A stretch of 64,000 nt of DNA from Oxalobacteraceae bacterium (GCA_021299035.1 JAJTGD010000013.1:62001-126000); one strand, 5' to 3'; counted from the stretch's first letter, positions 17,943 to 27,888 are shown. Program-made: numbers and translations. The notes: generated from the letters alone by a model not told the origin.

Positions 17943-19346
17943 ATGACATCACCGGCACCTGCTGATACCGCACTGTGGCGGCCACCTGCGCCACCGCTGC
18001 GATCGAACCTGCGCATTGGTTTGCAGTTGCTGCTTGGCCGCCCGCCAGATTTATTGTTCACCCTGCCCAAGGACTGCTACACCAAAGACGTCGTCAGCGT
18101 GCCCGTTGGGAAACGTCCGGTGTTCATCGTTAATCATCCAGAGACACTCCGACGCTTGTTCAGCGAAGATCGGGAGTCTTACCCAAAGAGCGACCTGATG
18201 ATCTCAACGCTAGCACCGCTGCTCGGTGACGGCGTGTTGCTGTCAGCAGGTAGGCGCTGGGAACACGACCGCAAGATGCTGGAACCCGCCTTCATGCAAA
18301 TGCGGCTTGAAGCCCTATTCCCGAAAATGCTGAGCGCCATACACGACTGGATTGAACGCTTGGATTCGCTGGCAGGCGATCACATAGTGAGCTTGGAGTC
18401 CGAACTCAGCCGTGTGACTGCTGACGTGATGTTCAGAATCTTGTTTTCACAAGCGATTGAAGGTGAAGCTGCGACAACGATTTACCATGCATTCACACGT
18501 TTCCAGCAACATAGCCCGCAATTCAATCTGAGGGTCGTACTCGCCAGTGATCCGGCACGGCCTGAACCGCTATCGCCCGTATTGCAAGAAGAAGCAAGCA
18601 AGATTCGCGGCACCATCGAACAGTTGTTGATACAGCGTGAGACGCAGCTTGGCGAAGGCAAGGTTTTTTTCGACTTCACGCAGGCACTGATTGATGCGCG
18701 AGATGCTGCAGGAAACGCGTTCACGCGTAGCGAGCTAATCGATCAGCTCGCTGTGTTTTTTCTGGCGGGTCATGAGACAACAGCGAGTGCGCTCGCCTGG
18801 TGCTTTTTTATTTTGTCGCAGCAGCCCTATTGGTTATCGCAATTGCAGTCTGAGATCGATCAGCAGCTCGCTGACAAACCATTTACCTACTCAGATTTCA
18901 AGCAAATGCCACTAACACGGGCGATTTTCCGGGAAAGCATGCGGCTGTATCCACCGGTGGCGTTCCTTACTCGACGCGCCCTGCGTGAAGATAATTTTGG
19001 CAGGCTGCGCATTCCTAAAGATAGCTTCATCGTCGCCTCACCTTGGCTGGTGCATCGGCACCATAGGTTTTGGTCGCAAGCTGATCGCTTCGACCCGTCA
19101 CGATTTATCGACCAAGATAACGCTCCATTGGCCGGTAGCTATATGCCGTTCGGCCTGGGGCCGCGGGCCTGCACCGGTGCGATGATTGCGCAGCTTGAGG
19201 CAACGCTGATCTTGTGTGAAGTATTGCGTCGGTTCTCTGTTAAGCCGATGAATCCAGAGCGGGTGTTCCCGGTGTCGCGAGTCAGCGTGCGCAGCGATTG
19301 CGGCATGCCGGTCCAGTTTATTCGCCGGTACACACGATTAAACTGA
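17943..19346 (+). CDS. Cytochrome P450
   Basis: A 467-residue soluble bacterial P450. The I-helix oxygen-activation motif is FFLAGHETTASALAW, the K-helix ExxR is in FRESMRLYPP, the PERF-like region is SQADRFDPSRF, and the haem loop is MPFGLGPRACTGAMIAQLEA with axial Cys410. No redox partner (ferredoxin or reductase) is encoded next to it. Sequence style is that of AGHETT-containing monooxygenases that hydroxylate fatty acids or terpenoids, but the substrate cannot be set. Confidence 0.94.
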   Translation: MTSPAPADTALWRPPAPPLRSNLRIGLQLLLGRPPDLLFTLPKDCYTKDVVSVPVGKRPVFIVNHPETLRRLFSEDRESYPKSDLMISTLAPLLGDGVLLSAGRRWEHDRKMLEPAFMQMRLEALFPKMLSAIHDWIERLDSLAGDHIVSLESELSRVTADVMFRILFSQAIEGEAATTIYHAFTRFQQHSPQFNLRVVLASDPARPEPLSPVLQEEASKIRGTIEQLLIQRETQLGEGKVFFDFTQALIDARDAAGNAFTRSELIDQLAVFFLAGHETTASALAWCFFILSQQPYWLSQLQSEIDQQLADKPFTYSDFKQMPLTRAIFRESMRLYPPVAFLTRRALREDNFGRLRIPKDSFIVASPWLVHRHHRFWSQADRFDPSRFIDQDNAPLAGSYMPFGLGPRACTGAMIAQLEATLILCEVLRRFSVKPMNPERVFPVSRVSVRSDCGMPVQFIRRYTRLN

Positions 19347-19553
19347 AGTTCAGATTAGACCAGCGCCGCTCGCCACCTTGGCGCAGAATCAATCCTCGAG
19401 AGCAGCCGAGACCTAACCATATGCTGTAGCCGTCTGTTTTATTATCATTATGGAAAAGTTAGTGCACGAATCCCGGAAAATCTTGAACTCGGCGTGCATA
19501 TCGGGCATAAACTTACGTCATCGATTGCGCCAACGTTCCGCCAGATCCCAAAG

Positions 19554-19976
19554 ATGAATATCGTCGTCGACAAGCCCTCAGTCAATCCAGCAGCAGCCTC
19601 TCTGGCCAAAGCGCCTGCGATGCCCGCGCCTGCGAGTGCCATGACAACGCAGGCACGTAAAGCAGCTAGTGCTCAGGGGATGCTAACGCCGCCCAGAACA
19701 CCGGTCGAGGTTCCGTCACCCCGACCGACACTGCCCACCGATGCGCAAAAAATGGTGCAGGAGTACCAGCAGGTGGTTGACCAACTCAACCGTCAGATGC
19801 AGGCGGATGACCGCAACCTACGGTTTGGGGTAGACCGCAAAATCAATACCTTTGTCATCACCGTCACAGACAAACTGAGCGGCGAAGTGGTACGCCAAAT
19901 TCCGCCCGAGTCGGTCATCCGCGTAGCGCATTCCATCGAGAACTTGAAAGGCGTGCTGTATAGCGCCGACGCGTGA
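19554..19976 (+). CDS. FlaG family flagellar protein
   Basis: A 140-residue protein. The first about 60 residues are Ala/Pro-rich and disordered. Residues 70-140 form the FlaG domain (LNRQMQADDRNLRFGVDRKINTFVITVTDKLSGEVVRQIPPE). FlaG proteins affect flagellar filament length or assembly. The start at 19554 (MNIVVDKPSV) is chosen because upstream in-frame residues are unlike the family. No other flagellar gene is adjacent; the flagellin lies 36 kb away at 56359. Confidence 0.85.
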   Translation: MNIVVDKPSVNPAAASLAKAPAMPAPASAMTTQARKAASAQGMLTPPRTPVEVPSPRPTLPTDAQKMVQEYQQVVDQLNRQMQADDRNLRFGVDRKINTFVITVTDKLSGEVVRQIPPESVIRVAHSIENLKGVLYSADA

Positions 19977-20044
19977 GAACCATCGCTTTCGTACGCCGTA
20001 GGGTTGATTGCAAACAGCGGCTAATGCCACTCGCCAGATAATCC

Positions 20045-21040
20045 GTGCGACTCCTCCTGCTCGGTGCTTCTGGCACCATCGGACAAGCCGTTGCAAGCGC
20101 TCTACTTGACCGTGGCTATCAGGTTGTGTGTCCGCTGCGGCAGCATGCTGACCACAAACGCGGCGGGAGTGTGGCCGATAGAGAAGCAGGCCTGGTGGGT
20201 ACCGATGTGCGTGCCGATGTGCGTACCGGTAGTGCGGGTACAGCACTACTGACGCAATTGGAAGCCCTACAACACGAACGCTTCGACGCCATCGTGTCAT
20301 GCCTCGCCTCGCGTACCGGCGCACCCAAAGATGCCTGGGCGGTTGATTACGGGATGAATTCCGGCTTGCTCAAGTTGGCGCAGCAAGCGGGTATCAATCA
20401 CTTCGTTTTGCTGTCTGCCATTTGTGTACAAAAGCCCCTGCTCGCCTTCCAACAGGCCAAGCTCGCTTTTGAGCAAGAGCTGATCAACTCCGGTCTTCAG
20501 TACAGCATCGTCAGACCAACTGCTTTTTTTAAATCGCTGTCTGGTCAAATACAGCGTGTGCGTGATGGCAAGCCATTCATGCTATTCGGTGATGGCCGGT
20601 TGACTGCTTGCAAACCGATCAGCGATGATGATCTTGCGGAATTCATCGCGCTTTGTCTTACGGATCGCAATAAATTCAACCAAATATTGCCGATTGGTGG
20701 CCCAGGTGAAGCGATCACACCGCTTGAGCAGGGTCATTATCTTTTTAACCAGCTTGGTATGCGACCGCGCTTCATGCACGTACCCGTCGCTTTACTCAGT
20801 ACCATCATTGTCGGTGTAGATGCGTTCAAGATGTTGTTGCCCTCATTGGCAGACAAAGCAGCGCTTGCAAAAATCGGCCGCTACTATGCCACTGAATCCA
20901 TGCTGGTATGGGACGCATCTCGCCAACGGTATGATGCAGATGCTACGCCCTCATTCGGTCACCAAACGCTGTTCGATCACTACGACCGCCTTATTGCAGA
21001 GGGTACGACGGTCGACCTTGGTGACCATGCTGTTTTTTGA
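20045..21040 (+). CDS. bciA: Divinyl-(proto)chlorophyllide 8-vinyl reductase-like protein (BciA type)
   Basis: A 331-residue atypical short-chain reductase. The NAD(P)-binding motif is LLLGASGTIGQAV. Strongly BciA-like stretches are SCLASRTGAPKDAWAVDYG, SAICVQKPLLAFQQAKLAFE, SIVRPTAFFKSLSGQ and GDGRLTACKPISDDDLAEFI. BciA reduces the 8-vinyl group in (bacterio)chlorophyll synthesis. No other bch gene lies in the window, so either the genome has a photosynthesis cluster elsewhere or this is a paralogue with another substrate. GTG start. A SOUL haem protein follows about 100 bp downstream. Confidence 0.75.
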   Translation: MRLLLLGASGTIGQAVASALLDRGYQVVCPLRQHADHKRGGSVADREAGLVGTDVRADVRTGSAGTALLTQLEALQHERFDAIVSCLASRTGAPKDAWAVDYGMNSGLLKLAQQAGINHFVLLSAICVQKPLLAFQQAKLAFEQELINSGLQYSIVRPTAFFKSLSGQIQRVRDGKPFMLFGDGRLTACKPISDDDLAEFIALCLTDRNKFNQILPIGGPGEAITPLEQGHYLFNQLGMRPRFMHVPVALLSTIIVGVDAFKMLLPSLADKAALAKIGRYYATESMLVWDASRQRYDADATPSFGHQTLFDHYDRLIAEGTTVDLGDHAVF

Positions 21041-21143
21041 TTTTTTTCATCAGAATCTGAGGGGTGTGGTTAGTACTACCGTGTTGCAAGTACTGTACCC
21101 TCTACGATTTATAGAATCGCGCTCGTTTACTATTAAGACTCTC

Positions 21144-21737
21144 ATGCGATTGATCACTGCTTTGCTCAGCTTTTGCTGTGCTTCTCTTTTTTGGACAGGT
21201 CCTGCCATGGCGATTGAAGAGCCTCCGTTTCGCGTACTTCAATCCGATCCGCCTTTCGAGCATCGGCTGTATGCGGGTTTCGTGGTTGCCGAGACTGAAG
21301 TGGTCGGCGACTTCGACGCTGCCAGTCGTAGTGGCTTTCGACGGGTTGCGGGTTATATTTTTGGCGATAACCAAGCGCAAACCGGCGGTAACCGCAAAAT
21401 CGAGATGACGGCACCCGTCACAGTCGAACCCAAAGAGCAAGGGTGGCGGCTGCATTTTGTGATGCCCAGTGCAGAATCACTCTCCAGTCTACCCAAGCCG
21501 AATAATCCCGATATCAAGCTAAGGCAAATCCCGGAGCATGCGGTAGCAGTAGTGCGCTTCAGTGGTTTTACAACGCAAGCAGCGGTCCAGGAGCAAACCA
21601 CCAAGCTACGTAACTGGATGACGAGCAAACAACTCGACGCTAGTGGGCCGCCGCAAGTCGCACGCTACAACGATCCGTTCACTCTTCCTTGGCGAAGACG
21701 GAATGAAATTCTGATTCCGATAGCCCCAAGCCGCTAA
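21144..21737 (+). CDS. SOUL family haem-binding protein, exported
   Basis: A 197-residue protein. The start at 21144 gives a Sec signal peptide (LITALLSFCCASLFWTGPAMA). The mature part matches the SOUL/HBP fold: EEPPFRVLQSDPPFEHRLYAGFVVAETE, then RRVAGYIFGDN, KIEMTAPVTVEP and the C-terminal PPQVARYNDPFTLPWRRRNEIL. The family binds haem or porphyrins. A tetrapyrrole link with the upstream BciA-like gene is suggestive but not proven; both are on the same strand. Confidence 0.88.
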   Translation: MRLITALLSFCCASLFWTGPAMAIEEPPFRVLQSDPPFEHRLYAGFVVAETEVVGDFDAASRSGFRRVAGYIFGDNQAQTGGNRKIEMTAPVTVEPKEQGWRLHFVMPSAESLSSLPKPNNPDIKLRQIPEHAVAVVRFSGFTTQAAVQEQTTKLRNWMTSKQLDASGPPQVARYNDPFTLPWRRRNEILIPIAPSR

Positions 21738-21979
21738 AGCGATTCCTCGGCAACGAGTAGCCAAGTAATTAGGTACTCCAGCCAGTTGAGGCATTTACAC
21801 AAATGATTTCCCAAGGCAGTATTCCACCTTAGACATTCAATACCCGCGCGATTGAATAAATAGTGCAAAATAAAAAACAAATAGGGGCGACGAGATAATC
21901 GAGCCGCTATACCCGGTGTAGTTGCACTGGTTCGCCCTTCAACAAGAATAATAAATACTTTTTCTTCGACCTCATCCCC

Positions 21980-23254
21980 ATGCTGGAAATCACTGCGACC
22001 TGCCTGGTCATCACTGCATTACTCGCTTACCTGAATTTCCGATACATCGGTCTTCCCATCACTATTGGCGTGATGGCGACATCACTCGGGCTCTCTCTGC
22101 TACTGGTCGGACTGGATCTTATCGGTGTTGATTTCGGTCTGCATCTAAAAATGGAAGCGATGCTGCAAGCGATCGACTTCTCGAATGTGCTGATGCAGGG
22201 CATGCTCTCGCTGCTACTGTTTGCCGGTGCGCTACATATTGATCTATCTGAGCTCAAAGCCTACCGCTGGCAAGTGCTTGGTCTGGCATTTTTCTCGACA
22301 CTGCTGTCCACCTTTATTGTGGGGATCGCTGCCTGGCTAGTGCTGCCACTGATTGGCATACAACTTCCCCTGCTCTACTGCCTACTGTTTGGTGCATTGA
22401 TTTCGCCCACTGATCCGATTGCCGTGATGGGTATCTTGAAGTCGGCAGGTATTCCCAAAAATCTCGAACTGGTGATTGCCGGCGAGTCTTTGTTCAACGA
22501 CGGTGTGGGTGTCGTGATTTTTTCCATCCTGATGGGCATGCTGATGATGGGTAAAGTCCCGAGCTTTGACGAGGGTCTCGGGTTGCTGACCCGTGAAGCG
22601 GGTGGCGGGCTGCTATACGGGCTGATACTCGGCTACATCACGTTTCGTCTGCTGGCCAGTATCGACAACTATCAAGTCGAGGTCATGATCACACTCGCCG
22701 CGGTGATGGGTGGCTACATGCTAGCGAACAAGTTGCATGTCTCCGGCCCATTAGCGATGGTGGTCGCAGGGCTAGTGGTGGGTAACCATGGTCGCGAGTT
22801 CGCCATGTCGCACACCACGCGTCAGTATGTCGATATGTTCTGGGAAATGATCGACGATATTCTGAACGCCGTACTGTTCGTGCTGATCGGTATGGAAGTA
22901 CTGCTGATTGCGTTTTCGTTCAATCTGATGGTGGCAGCGCTCATCATGGTGTTCATGACGCTGGTTGCACGCGCCCTCACGGTGTGGGTACCCGTCACCG
23001 TGGCACCCGGCTATTTCAAACTACCGAAAGGCGCTGGCGTGGTACTGACTTGGGGCGGACTACGTGGTGGCATCTCGGTCGCCCTTGCACTGTCCTTGCC
23101 GCAAGGGCCGGAACGTGATGTGGTCTTGACCCTGACCTATGGCATCGTAGTGTTCTCAATCTTGATGCAGGGGCTCACGATCGGCCATGTTGCTAGCCGC
23201 GCTGTACGGGTCGATCCGGTGGATTCAGCGGCAGACACGCAAGCAAGGCCTTAG
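21980..23254 (+). CDS. Na+/H+ antiporter (CPA1, NhaP type)
   Basis: A 424-residue integral membrane protein with about 12 TM segments. The CPA1 core motif LISPTDPIAVMGILKSAG and the ion-site pair GESLFNDGVGVVIF (Asn-Asp) are present, with VLTWGGLRGGISVALALSLP near the C-terminus. It exchanges Na+ (or K+) for protons across the inner membrane. The C-terminal cytosolic tail is short. The upstream 240 bp holds an AT-rich stretch (21850-21890) but no clear operator. Confidence 0.94.
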   Translation: MLEITATCLVITALLAYLNFRYIGLPITIGVMATSLGLSLLLVGLDLIGVDFGLHLKMEAMLQAIDFSNVLMQGMLSLLLFAGALHIDLSELKAYRWQVLGLAFFSTLLSTFIVGIAAWLVLPLIGIQLPLLYCLLFGALISPTDPIAVMGILKSAGIPKNLELVIAGESLFNDGVGVVIFSILMGMLMMGKVPSFDEGLGLLTREAGGGLLYGLILGYITFRLLASIDNYQVEVMITLAAVMGGYMLANKLHVSGPLAMVVAGLVVGNHGREFAMSHTTRQYVDMFWEMIDDILNAVLFVLIGMEVLLIAFSFNLMVAALIMVFMTLVARALTVWVPVTVAPGYFKLPKGAGVVLTWGGLRGGISVALALSLPQGPERDVVLTLTYGIVVFSILMQGLTIGHVASRAVRVDPVDSAADTQARP

Positions 23255-23281
23255 CTTAGGGCGCAGTGGCCGTGACGGCGT

Positions 23282-23692
23282 TTACTTTGATGTGAGGCCG
23301 GTTCCTGTCAAACCGCTGGTAGCGAAGCCAACCGCCGCGCCCGCAGCGACTTCGCCGGCTATCTCAGCATTGCTTTTGCTCTCACCGCCGCAGTTTTCAG
23401 CCATCTTGGCGGCATCAACATGATCCACCGTATCAAGCCCGGCATTCGCGGCCACCACCGGAAGCAGCAAGCCGCCCGATAAAAACAGAAGTACCGGTGA
23501 GGCGACCATGCGGGTGGTCTTGATATCTCGGTGTAGTTCCGCAGCTGCCAGACTATCTTGGCAGCCCTGTGTCTTGAACTTGGGATTGCTGCGGTCGAGC
23601 CAGATCGCAGTCTGCTCAGAATGGCTCGCACAACCAGACATGCCCGCAATGAGCAAAAAGGCTGTGGCACGACGAGCGGTAAGGAATCGCAT
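23282..23692 (-). CDS. Small lipoprotein of unknown function
   Basis: A protein of about 136 residues. The start at 23692 gives a lipoprotein signal with lipobox MSGC (Cys21). Downstream is a TM-like stretch (VASPVLLFLSGGLLLPVVAANAG, about 63-85) and a Gly/Ala-rich C-terminus (GEVAAGAAVGFATSGLTGTGL) that resembles glycine-zipper segments. No family was recognised. A longer frame to 23761 adds a leader unlike a signal peptide. Confidence 0.72.
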   Translation of the reverse strand: MRFLTARRATAFLLIAGMSGCASHSEQTAIWLDRSNPKFKTQGCQDSLAAAELHRDIKTTRMVASPVLLFLSGGLLLPVVAANAGLDTVDHVDAAKMAENCGGESKSNAEIAGEVAAGAAVGFATSGLTGTGLTSK

Positions 23693-23761
23693 TAGACGAA
23701 ATACACCGTCACATCTCGGACGAGCATTCTGGCAACTTTTGGAAAAGTTGTAAACAGGCAA

Positions 23762-24433
23762 TTACTTGGCACCTATCGGGCCATCGGGTGAGGCAAGGCT
23801 CGCTGACGGCCACACCAAAGCCCGCCCGGTATCGGTCTCGAACCGTTTCAGATCCTCTGGCGTGTCCAGGTCCATCGCGTAATGGCGGTTGTCGGTCTCC
23901 AGCCATGCGATCTGCTCAGGATGCTGCTGACGCCAACGACGGCACATCCCGTCATCTGCTGCGGCCAGCCACTGCTGGCGTAAATCGGCACTCAAAATCA
24001 CTGGGTTGCCGGGCACCCAGTTGCCATCGGGCGAACTCACCCGCGGCACGACCATCGACTTGTCACCCCGATGACGGTAGGCACTGATCAGTGCCGTGAT
24101 ATCCGACGCCTCGATCATGGGCTGATCCGCCAATGCAACGATCACTGCATCCAATCGCGATGAGAGGGCTCGCAAGCCCAGACGGACCGAAGAGGCCTGC
24201 CCGTCGTCCGGCGAGGGATTGCGCACCAGAGTGACCGGCGACGACACCACAGCGGCTTCTACCTGCTCGGCATAATGGCCTAGCACCACCACCACCTCAT
24301 CGACGTCAGCACCTGCGAGTGCGATCAATTGGCGCCTCACCAAGGGCACACCAGCCAGCTCGAGCAGGCACTTCGGTCGGCTACCCATACGCGAAGCAGC
24401 GCCCGCCGCCAGGAGTACTGCGCCGATTTTCAT
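23762..24433 (-). CDS. MocA-like nucleotidyltransferase (molybdopterin cytidylyl/guanylyl type)
   Basis: A 223-residue NTP-transferase. The nucleotide motif is VLLAAGAASRMGSRPKCLLELAGVPLV, then NPSPDDGQASSVRLGL and the metal site ALADQPMIEASDI, and PGNPVILS near the substrate loop. MocA and MobA load CMP or GMP onto molybdopterin for molybdo-enzymes. No molybdoenzyme, XdhC or maturation gene is adjacent, so the partner must be elsewhere. MurNAc/GlcNAc-type NTP transferases share the fold and cannot be excluded. Confidence 0.82.
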   Translation of the reverse strand: MKIGAVLLAAGAASRMGSRPKCLLELAGVPLVRRQLIALAGADVDEVVVVLGHYAEQVEAAVVSSPVTLVRNPSPDDGQASSVRLGLRALSSRLDAVIVALADQPMIEASDITALISAYRHRGDKSMVVPRVSSPDGNWVPGNPVILSADLRQQWLAAADDGMCRRWRQQHPEQIAWLETDNRHYAMDLDTPEDLKRFETDTGRALVWPSASLASPDGPIGAK

Positions 24434-24653
24434 CGCACTCGCCTACCCGCAGAGAGATGGGTACAGCGCATTATTCAGCATCCTTCATTGATCGATACCA
24501 GGGCCATCAATGGCACCGGTGGATTGGACATCGTCAACGGCATTACCCAAGACACCCGCAAGATCTGGTGACAGGGTTTTGCTGCATCGACCTAGCCAAC
24601 TCAATGTAGCATGCAGCCGCAACGGACGCGCGACTCGCCTCGGGGGAATATCG

Positions 24654-25760
24654 ATGATTATCAGAATGAATACTTGCCGCCGGTTGGCGACTCATTGGCT
24701 CAGCCTGTGGCTTTTACTTGGTAGCGTCCAGGCGGCCGATGTGCCACGGTTCAGCGTCGACAGCAGCTGGCCCAAGCCGCTACCAAATCAATGGCTACTG
24801 GGTGACATTGGTGGTATCGCGGTCGATTCACGCGACCATGTCTGGGTGTATCAGCGCCCCCGTTCGCTAACCGAAGATGAGCGCGCCGCAACACACGAGC
24901 CACCCAGCGCGAAATGCTGCCGCCCTGCGCCACCCGTGTTGCAGTTCGATACCGACGGCAATCTGATCTCTGCCTGGGGTGGGCCAGGTCCCGGCTATGA
25001 ATGGCCAGAGCGCGAGCACGGCATTTTTGTCGATGCGCAGGATCATGTTTGGATCGCAGGCAATGGCAACACGGATGCACACGTACTGCAGTTCACGCGT
25101 GAAGGTCGCTTTGTGCAGCAGATTGGACGCGCTGGTCAAATCTCCGGCAGCAATTCTCCGACTGATCTAGGCAGACCCGCGGTGGCGATCGTCGACACAC
25201 CCACTGGCGAGTTGTATATCGCCGATGGTTACGCCAATCGACGGGTGTTGGTATTAGACGCTGCTACAGGTGCCTATAAACGCCATTGGGGTGCGTACGG
25301 CAACCGACCCGACGACACCGACCTCGGCAAATATGATCCTGCTGCACCTCCCGCGAAACAATTTCGTGGCTCGGTGCATTGTGTACGAATCTCGCATGAG
25401 GGTTTGGTATACGTGTGCGATCGGCTGAATAATCGCGTTCAAGTATTTCAGCGTGACGGTAGCTTTGTGAAGGAATATTTTCTCGAACCCACAACGCTGC
25501 ATGTAGGTTCAGTGTGGGATATCGCTTTCTCAGAAGATGCCAAGCAGCGCTACATGTATGTGGCGGATGGCTCGAACAATGAAGTGCATATTCTCTTGCG
25601 GGCAACCGGCGAACCCATTGGTGCTTTCGGCCGTAGTGGCCGTCAGGCAGGCCAGTTCCACTGGGTGCATGGCATCGCCGCAGACTCGAAAGGCAATATT
25701 TACACCGGCGAAGTCGATAGCGGTAAACGCGTACAGAAGTTCCGGCGGCTGCCGGATTAA
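24654..25760 (+). CDS. Periplasmic NHL-repeat beta-propeller protein
   Basis: A 368-residue protein. The start at 24654 follows GGGGGA with 7-nt spacing and gives a signal peptide (WLSLWLLLGSVQA). The mature protein has repeated NHL blades: GIAVDSRDHVWVYQR, GIFVDAQDHVWIAGN, GELYIADGYANRRVLV, GLVYVCDRLNNRVQVF, RYMYVADGSNNEVHIL and GIAADSKGNIYTGEV. These form a six-bladed propeller as in peptidyl-hydroxyglycine lyase-like proteins. A CC pair (KCCRP) lies in the N-terminal region. Catalytic function is not established. Convergent with the NosR-like gene. Confidence 0.88.
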   Translation: MIIRMNTCRRLATHWLSLWLLLGSVQAADVPRFSVDSSWPKPLPNQWLLGDIGGIAVDSRDHVWVYQRPRSLTEDERAATHEPPSAKCCRPAPPVLQFDTDGNLISAWGGPGPGYEWPEREHGIFVDAQDHVWIAGNGNTDAHVLQFTREGRFVQQIGRAGQISGSNSPTDLGRPAVAIVDTPTGELYIADGYANRRVLVLDAATGAYKRHWGAYGNRPDDTDLGKYDPAAPPAKQFRGSVHCVRISHEGLVYVCDRLNNRVQVFQRDGSFVKEYFLEPTTLHVGSVWDIAFSEDAKQRYMYVADGSNNEVHILLRATGEPIGAFGRSGRQAGQFHWVHGIAADSKGNIYTGEVDSGKRVQKFRRLPD

Positions 25761-25764
25761 TAGC

Positions 25765-27888
25765 CTAGCTCGCAAGAATCGGGATCACAGGTCGCCGCTT
25801 CTCTTGAATGAGTGGTAAGCAACGTTTGTCATCCTGATAGATAGCGACGCAGTCCAGACATTGGAAGCATTCGCTGTAGCTGATCTGACCAGCGGGTGAG
25901 ATCGACTGATAGTCGCAACGGTGACGACAAGTTTGACACGGCGTACCACAGGCCTCGCGACGTGCGATCCAGCCCCAGCGACGCAGGGGATTGAGTACCG
26001 CCAGCGCGGCACCCAAAGGACAGATGTAGCGGCAGTAGCCGCGGTATACCAGTACGCTAAGCGACAGCAAAGCAATCGCCCACACCAGATACGGCCAGTC
26101 GCGCACGAAATACAAGCTAATGGCCGTTTTGAACGGTTCAACCTCAACGGCGAGCTCGGTTGAATTTGGTGCCGCCCAAATCGATCCGATCACAGCCGCC
26201 AGTACGACGTACTTGATCCATTTCAGCCGACGATCAACGCTAGCTCGCAAACGCCGCGGTTTGATACCAATCCGCCGCGTGACGAGACTAATCAATTCTT
26301 GCAGTGCACCGAAGGGGCACAACCATCCGCAAAACGTGCCGCGACCCCAAACAAGCAAAGTGAAACCCACGAAGATCCAGAGAATCACGGTCATCGGATC
26401 CACCAGCAAGAAGCTCAGGTCATTGCCCGTTGTAAGCGCATCGAGCGAGGCGGTAATGTTGACGATACTGAGCTGGCCTTGCGCATACCAACCGATAAAG
26501 CCCAGTGTGAACAGCAGATAGCCAACGCGGAATCCCCGCAGTCGGCGATTGCTCGCTGCAGTGGTGCGTTGCCGGATCAGTGCAATACTCAAGACCACCA
26601 ACCCACTCAGTAAGACGGCAATATCGACTGCACGACGATCCCAAGCCTCAACCCATGGCGCCTCCAGCCCACGTGATAATGTGGCGCGCCAACCATGAAA
26701 GACATACGGCAGCTCAAACTCGGTATACGCCACTTGATTCGGAAACGTACCGAAGCGCCGACCCAACCGAAAACGCAGCTCGAAAGACTGATCGGGTTTT
26801 AGCGGCGTTGCGCTATCCACAATCAGTACATGCGCGCGGGCTCCGGTTGGATAACCCGGCTTCGCCATCGATTTGTCATAGGCGATTGAGCGCAGGTTAA
26901 TCTCTTTGCCATCCTGTTTCAGTATGAATGGCAAGCTATCGTCGATGCGCTGGCTCTCGTACATCATGTTATACAGCGGCCCACTCTCAATGACGACGAT
27001 GGCCTGACTGTCGCGCATATTCGCCACCAGCAAACGCCATCCATCTTCACCCATCAAATTACGGCCGATGGATGGCAGGCTCGCCAGTGCTATATGAAAC
27101 TGCAGCGCGACTTCATCCGGCTTGGAAGCGGCTGCTTTATCAGCACCCGCGGCACGCGTACCTGCAAAGGCTTTTTCGATTTGTCCGCGCGTGAGTGTCA
27201 TTGGCTCGACCATACGGCGCGCCAGGAGTTGATCCCAACTGAGTGGTCGGATGTCTTGCTTCAGCAAATCGCCGCGTGTCAGCGAGACTGCATTGCCCTG
27301 ACCAAGAATGCTCCCTTTACTAGCGGCATCGAGATGGGCACGTGCTACCGAGGCAGCGGATTGCATGATGGTTCGGTCCATCGCCTTTACCGTCACCGTG
27401 CCAGCTTGCACACCATGGAACGTGGCGCGCTTTTCATCAAATGACGTACGTGCGCGAAAATCCAGAATATGAGTCTCGTGTCGAACCGTGATACCCACGT
27501 ATTGATTCGCGAAGTCTGTGAGTTTCGCAATGCCCGCTTCCGAGCGAAACAAGGGCTCACGATGATCAATCAACCGGGAGAGTAAAAATTTTCCTTCGGT
27601 ATCGATCGCCACCAAGATATTGATGGGCTTACCGCCGTAGCCGCGTACCGGTTCGAAGTCGATCGACTCGAATGCGTAACCAACTAGTTTCGGCTTTTCG
27701 TCTTCAGCAACTGGATCCCGCGAGAACAAAGGCCAGACCGGCACACTGGGGTTGATTTCACCGATCTGGTACTGGTTCGACAGATAGGTGTCGACATCAG
27801 TTTTTTTTAGCGTGACCGCCATCGCCGCTGTCGGCAGCAGAAGTGCGACCAAACACCACCGGACTAACCGGAGCCCCCAATGTCCCAT
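25765..27888 (-). CDS. NosR/NirI-like FMN-binding polyferredoxin membrane protein
   Basis: A 707-residue protein. A signal peptide (LVALLLPTAAMA) leads into a periplasmic FMN-binding domain (about 80-200; GYGGKPINILVAIDTEGKF and the Thr-containing GTVTVKAMDRTIMQSA). Six TM helices begin at about 420. The conserved FCGWLCPFGALQE and CRYICPLGAAL stretches mark the fold. Two C-terminal cytoplasmic Cys clusters (CGTPCQTCRHRC, CFQCLDC) should bind 4Fe-4S. NosR supplies electrons to nitrous oxide reductase, but no nosZ, nosD or nir gene is near. A truncated haemoglobin is divergent. The role here is therefore an open electron-transfer or maturation function. Confidence 0.9.
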   Translation of the reverse strand: MGHWGLRLVRWCLVALLLPTAAMAVTLKKTDVDTYLSNQYQIGEINPSVPVWPLFSRDPVAEDEKPKLVGYAFESIDFEPVRGYGGKPINILVAIDTEGKFLLSRLIDHREPLFRSEAGIAKLTDFANQYVGITVRHETHILDFRARTSFDEKRATFHGVQAGTVTVKAMDRTIMQSAASVARAHLDAASKGSILGQGNAVSLTRGDLLKQDIRPLSWDQLLARRMVEPMTLTRGQIEKAFAGTRAAGADKAAASKPDEVALQFHIALASLPSIGRNLMGEDGWRLLVANMRDSQAIVVIESGPLYNMMYESQRIDDSLPFILKQDGKEINLRSIAYDKSMAKPGYPTGARAHVLIVDSATPLKPDQSFELRFRLGRRFGTFPNQVAYTEFELPYVFHGWRATLSRGLEAPWVEAWDRRAVDIAVLLSGLVVLSIALIRQRTTAASNRRLRGFRVGYLLFTLGFIGWYAQGQLSIVNITASLDALTTGNDLSFLLVDPMTVILWIFVGFTLLVWGRGTFCGWLCPFGALQELISLVTRRIGIKPRRLRASVDRRLKWIKYVVLAAVIGSIWAAPNSTELAVEVEPFKTAISLYFVRDWPYLVWAIALLSLSVLVYRGYCRYICPLGAALAVLNPLRRWGWIARREACGTPCQTCRHRCDYQSISPAGQISYSECFQCLDCVAIYQDDKRCLPLIQEKRRPVIPILAS

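Noticed and set aside
20045-21737. Claim that the organism is a phototroph
   Set aside because: A single BciA-like gene and a SOUL protein do not prove bacteriochlorophyll synthesis; no bch or puf gene is in the window.
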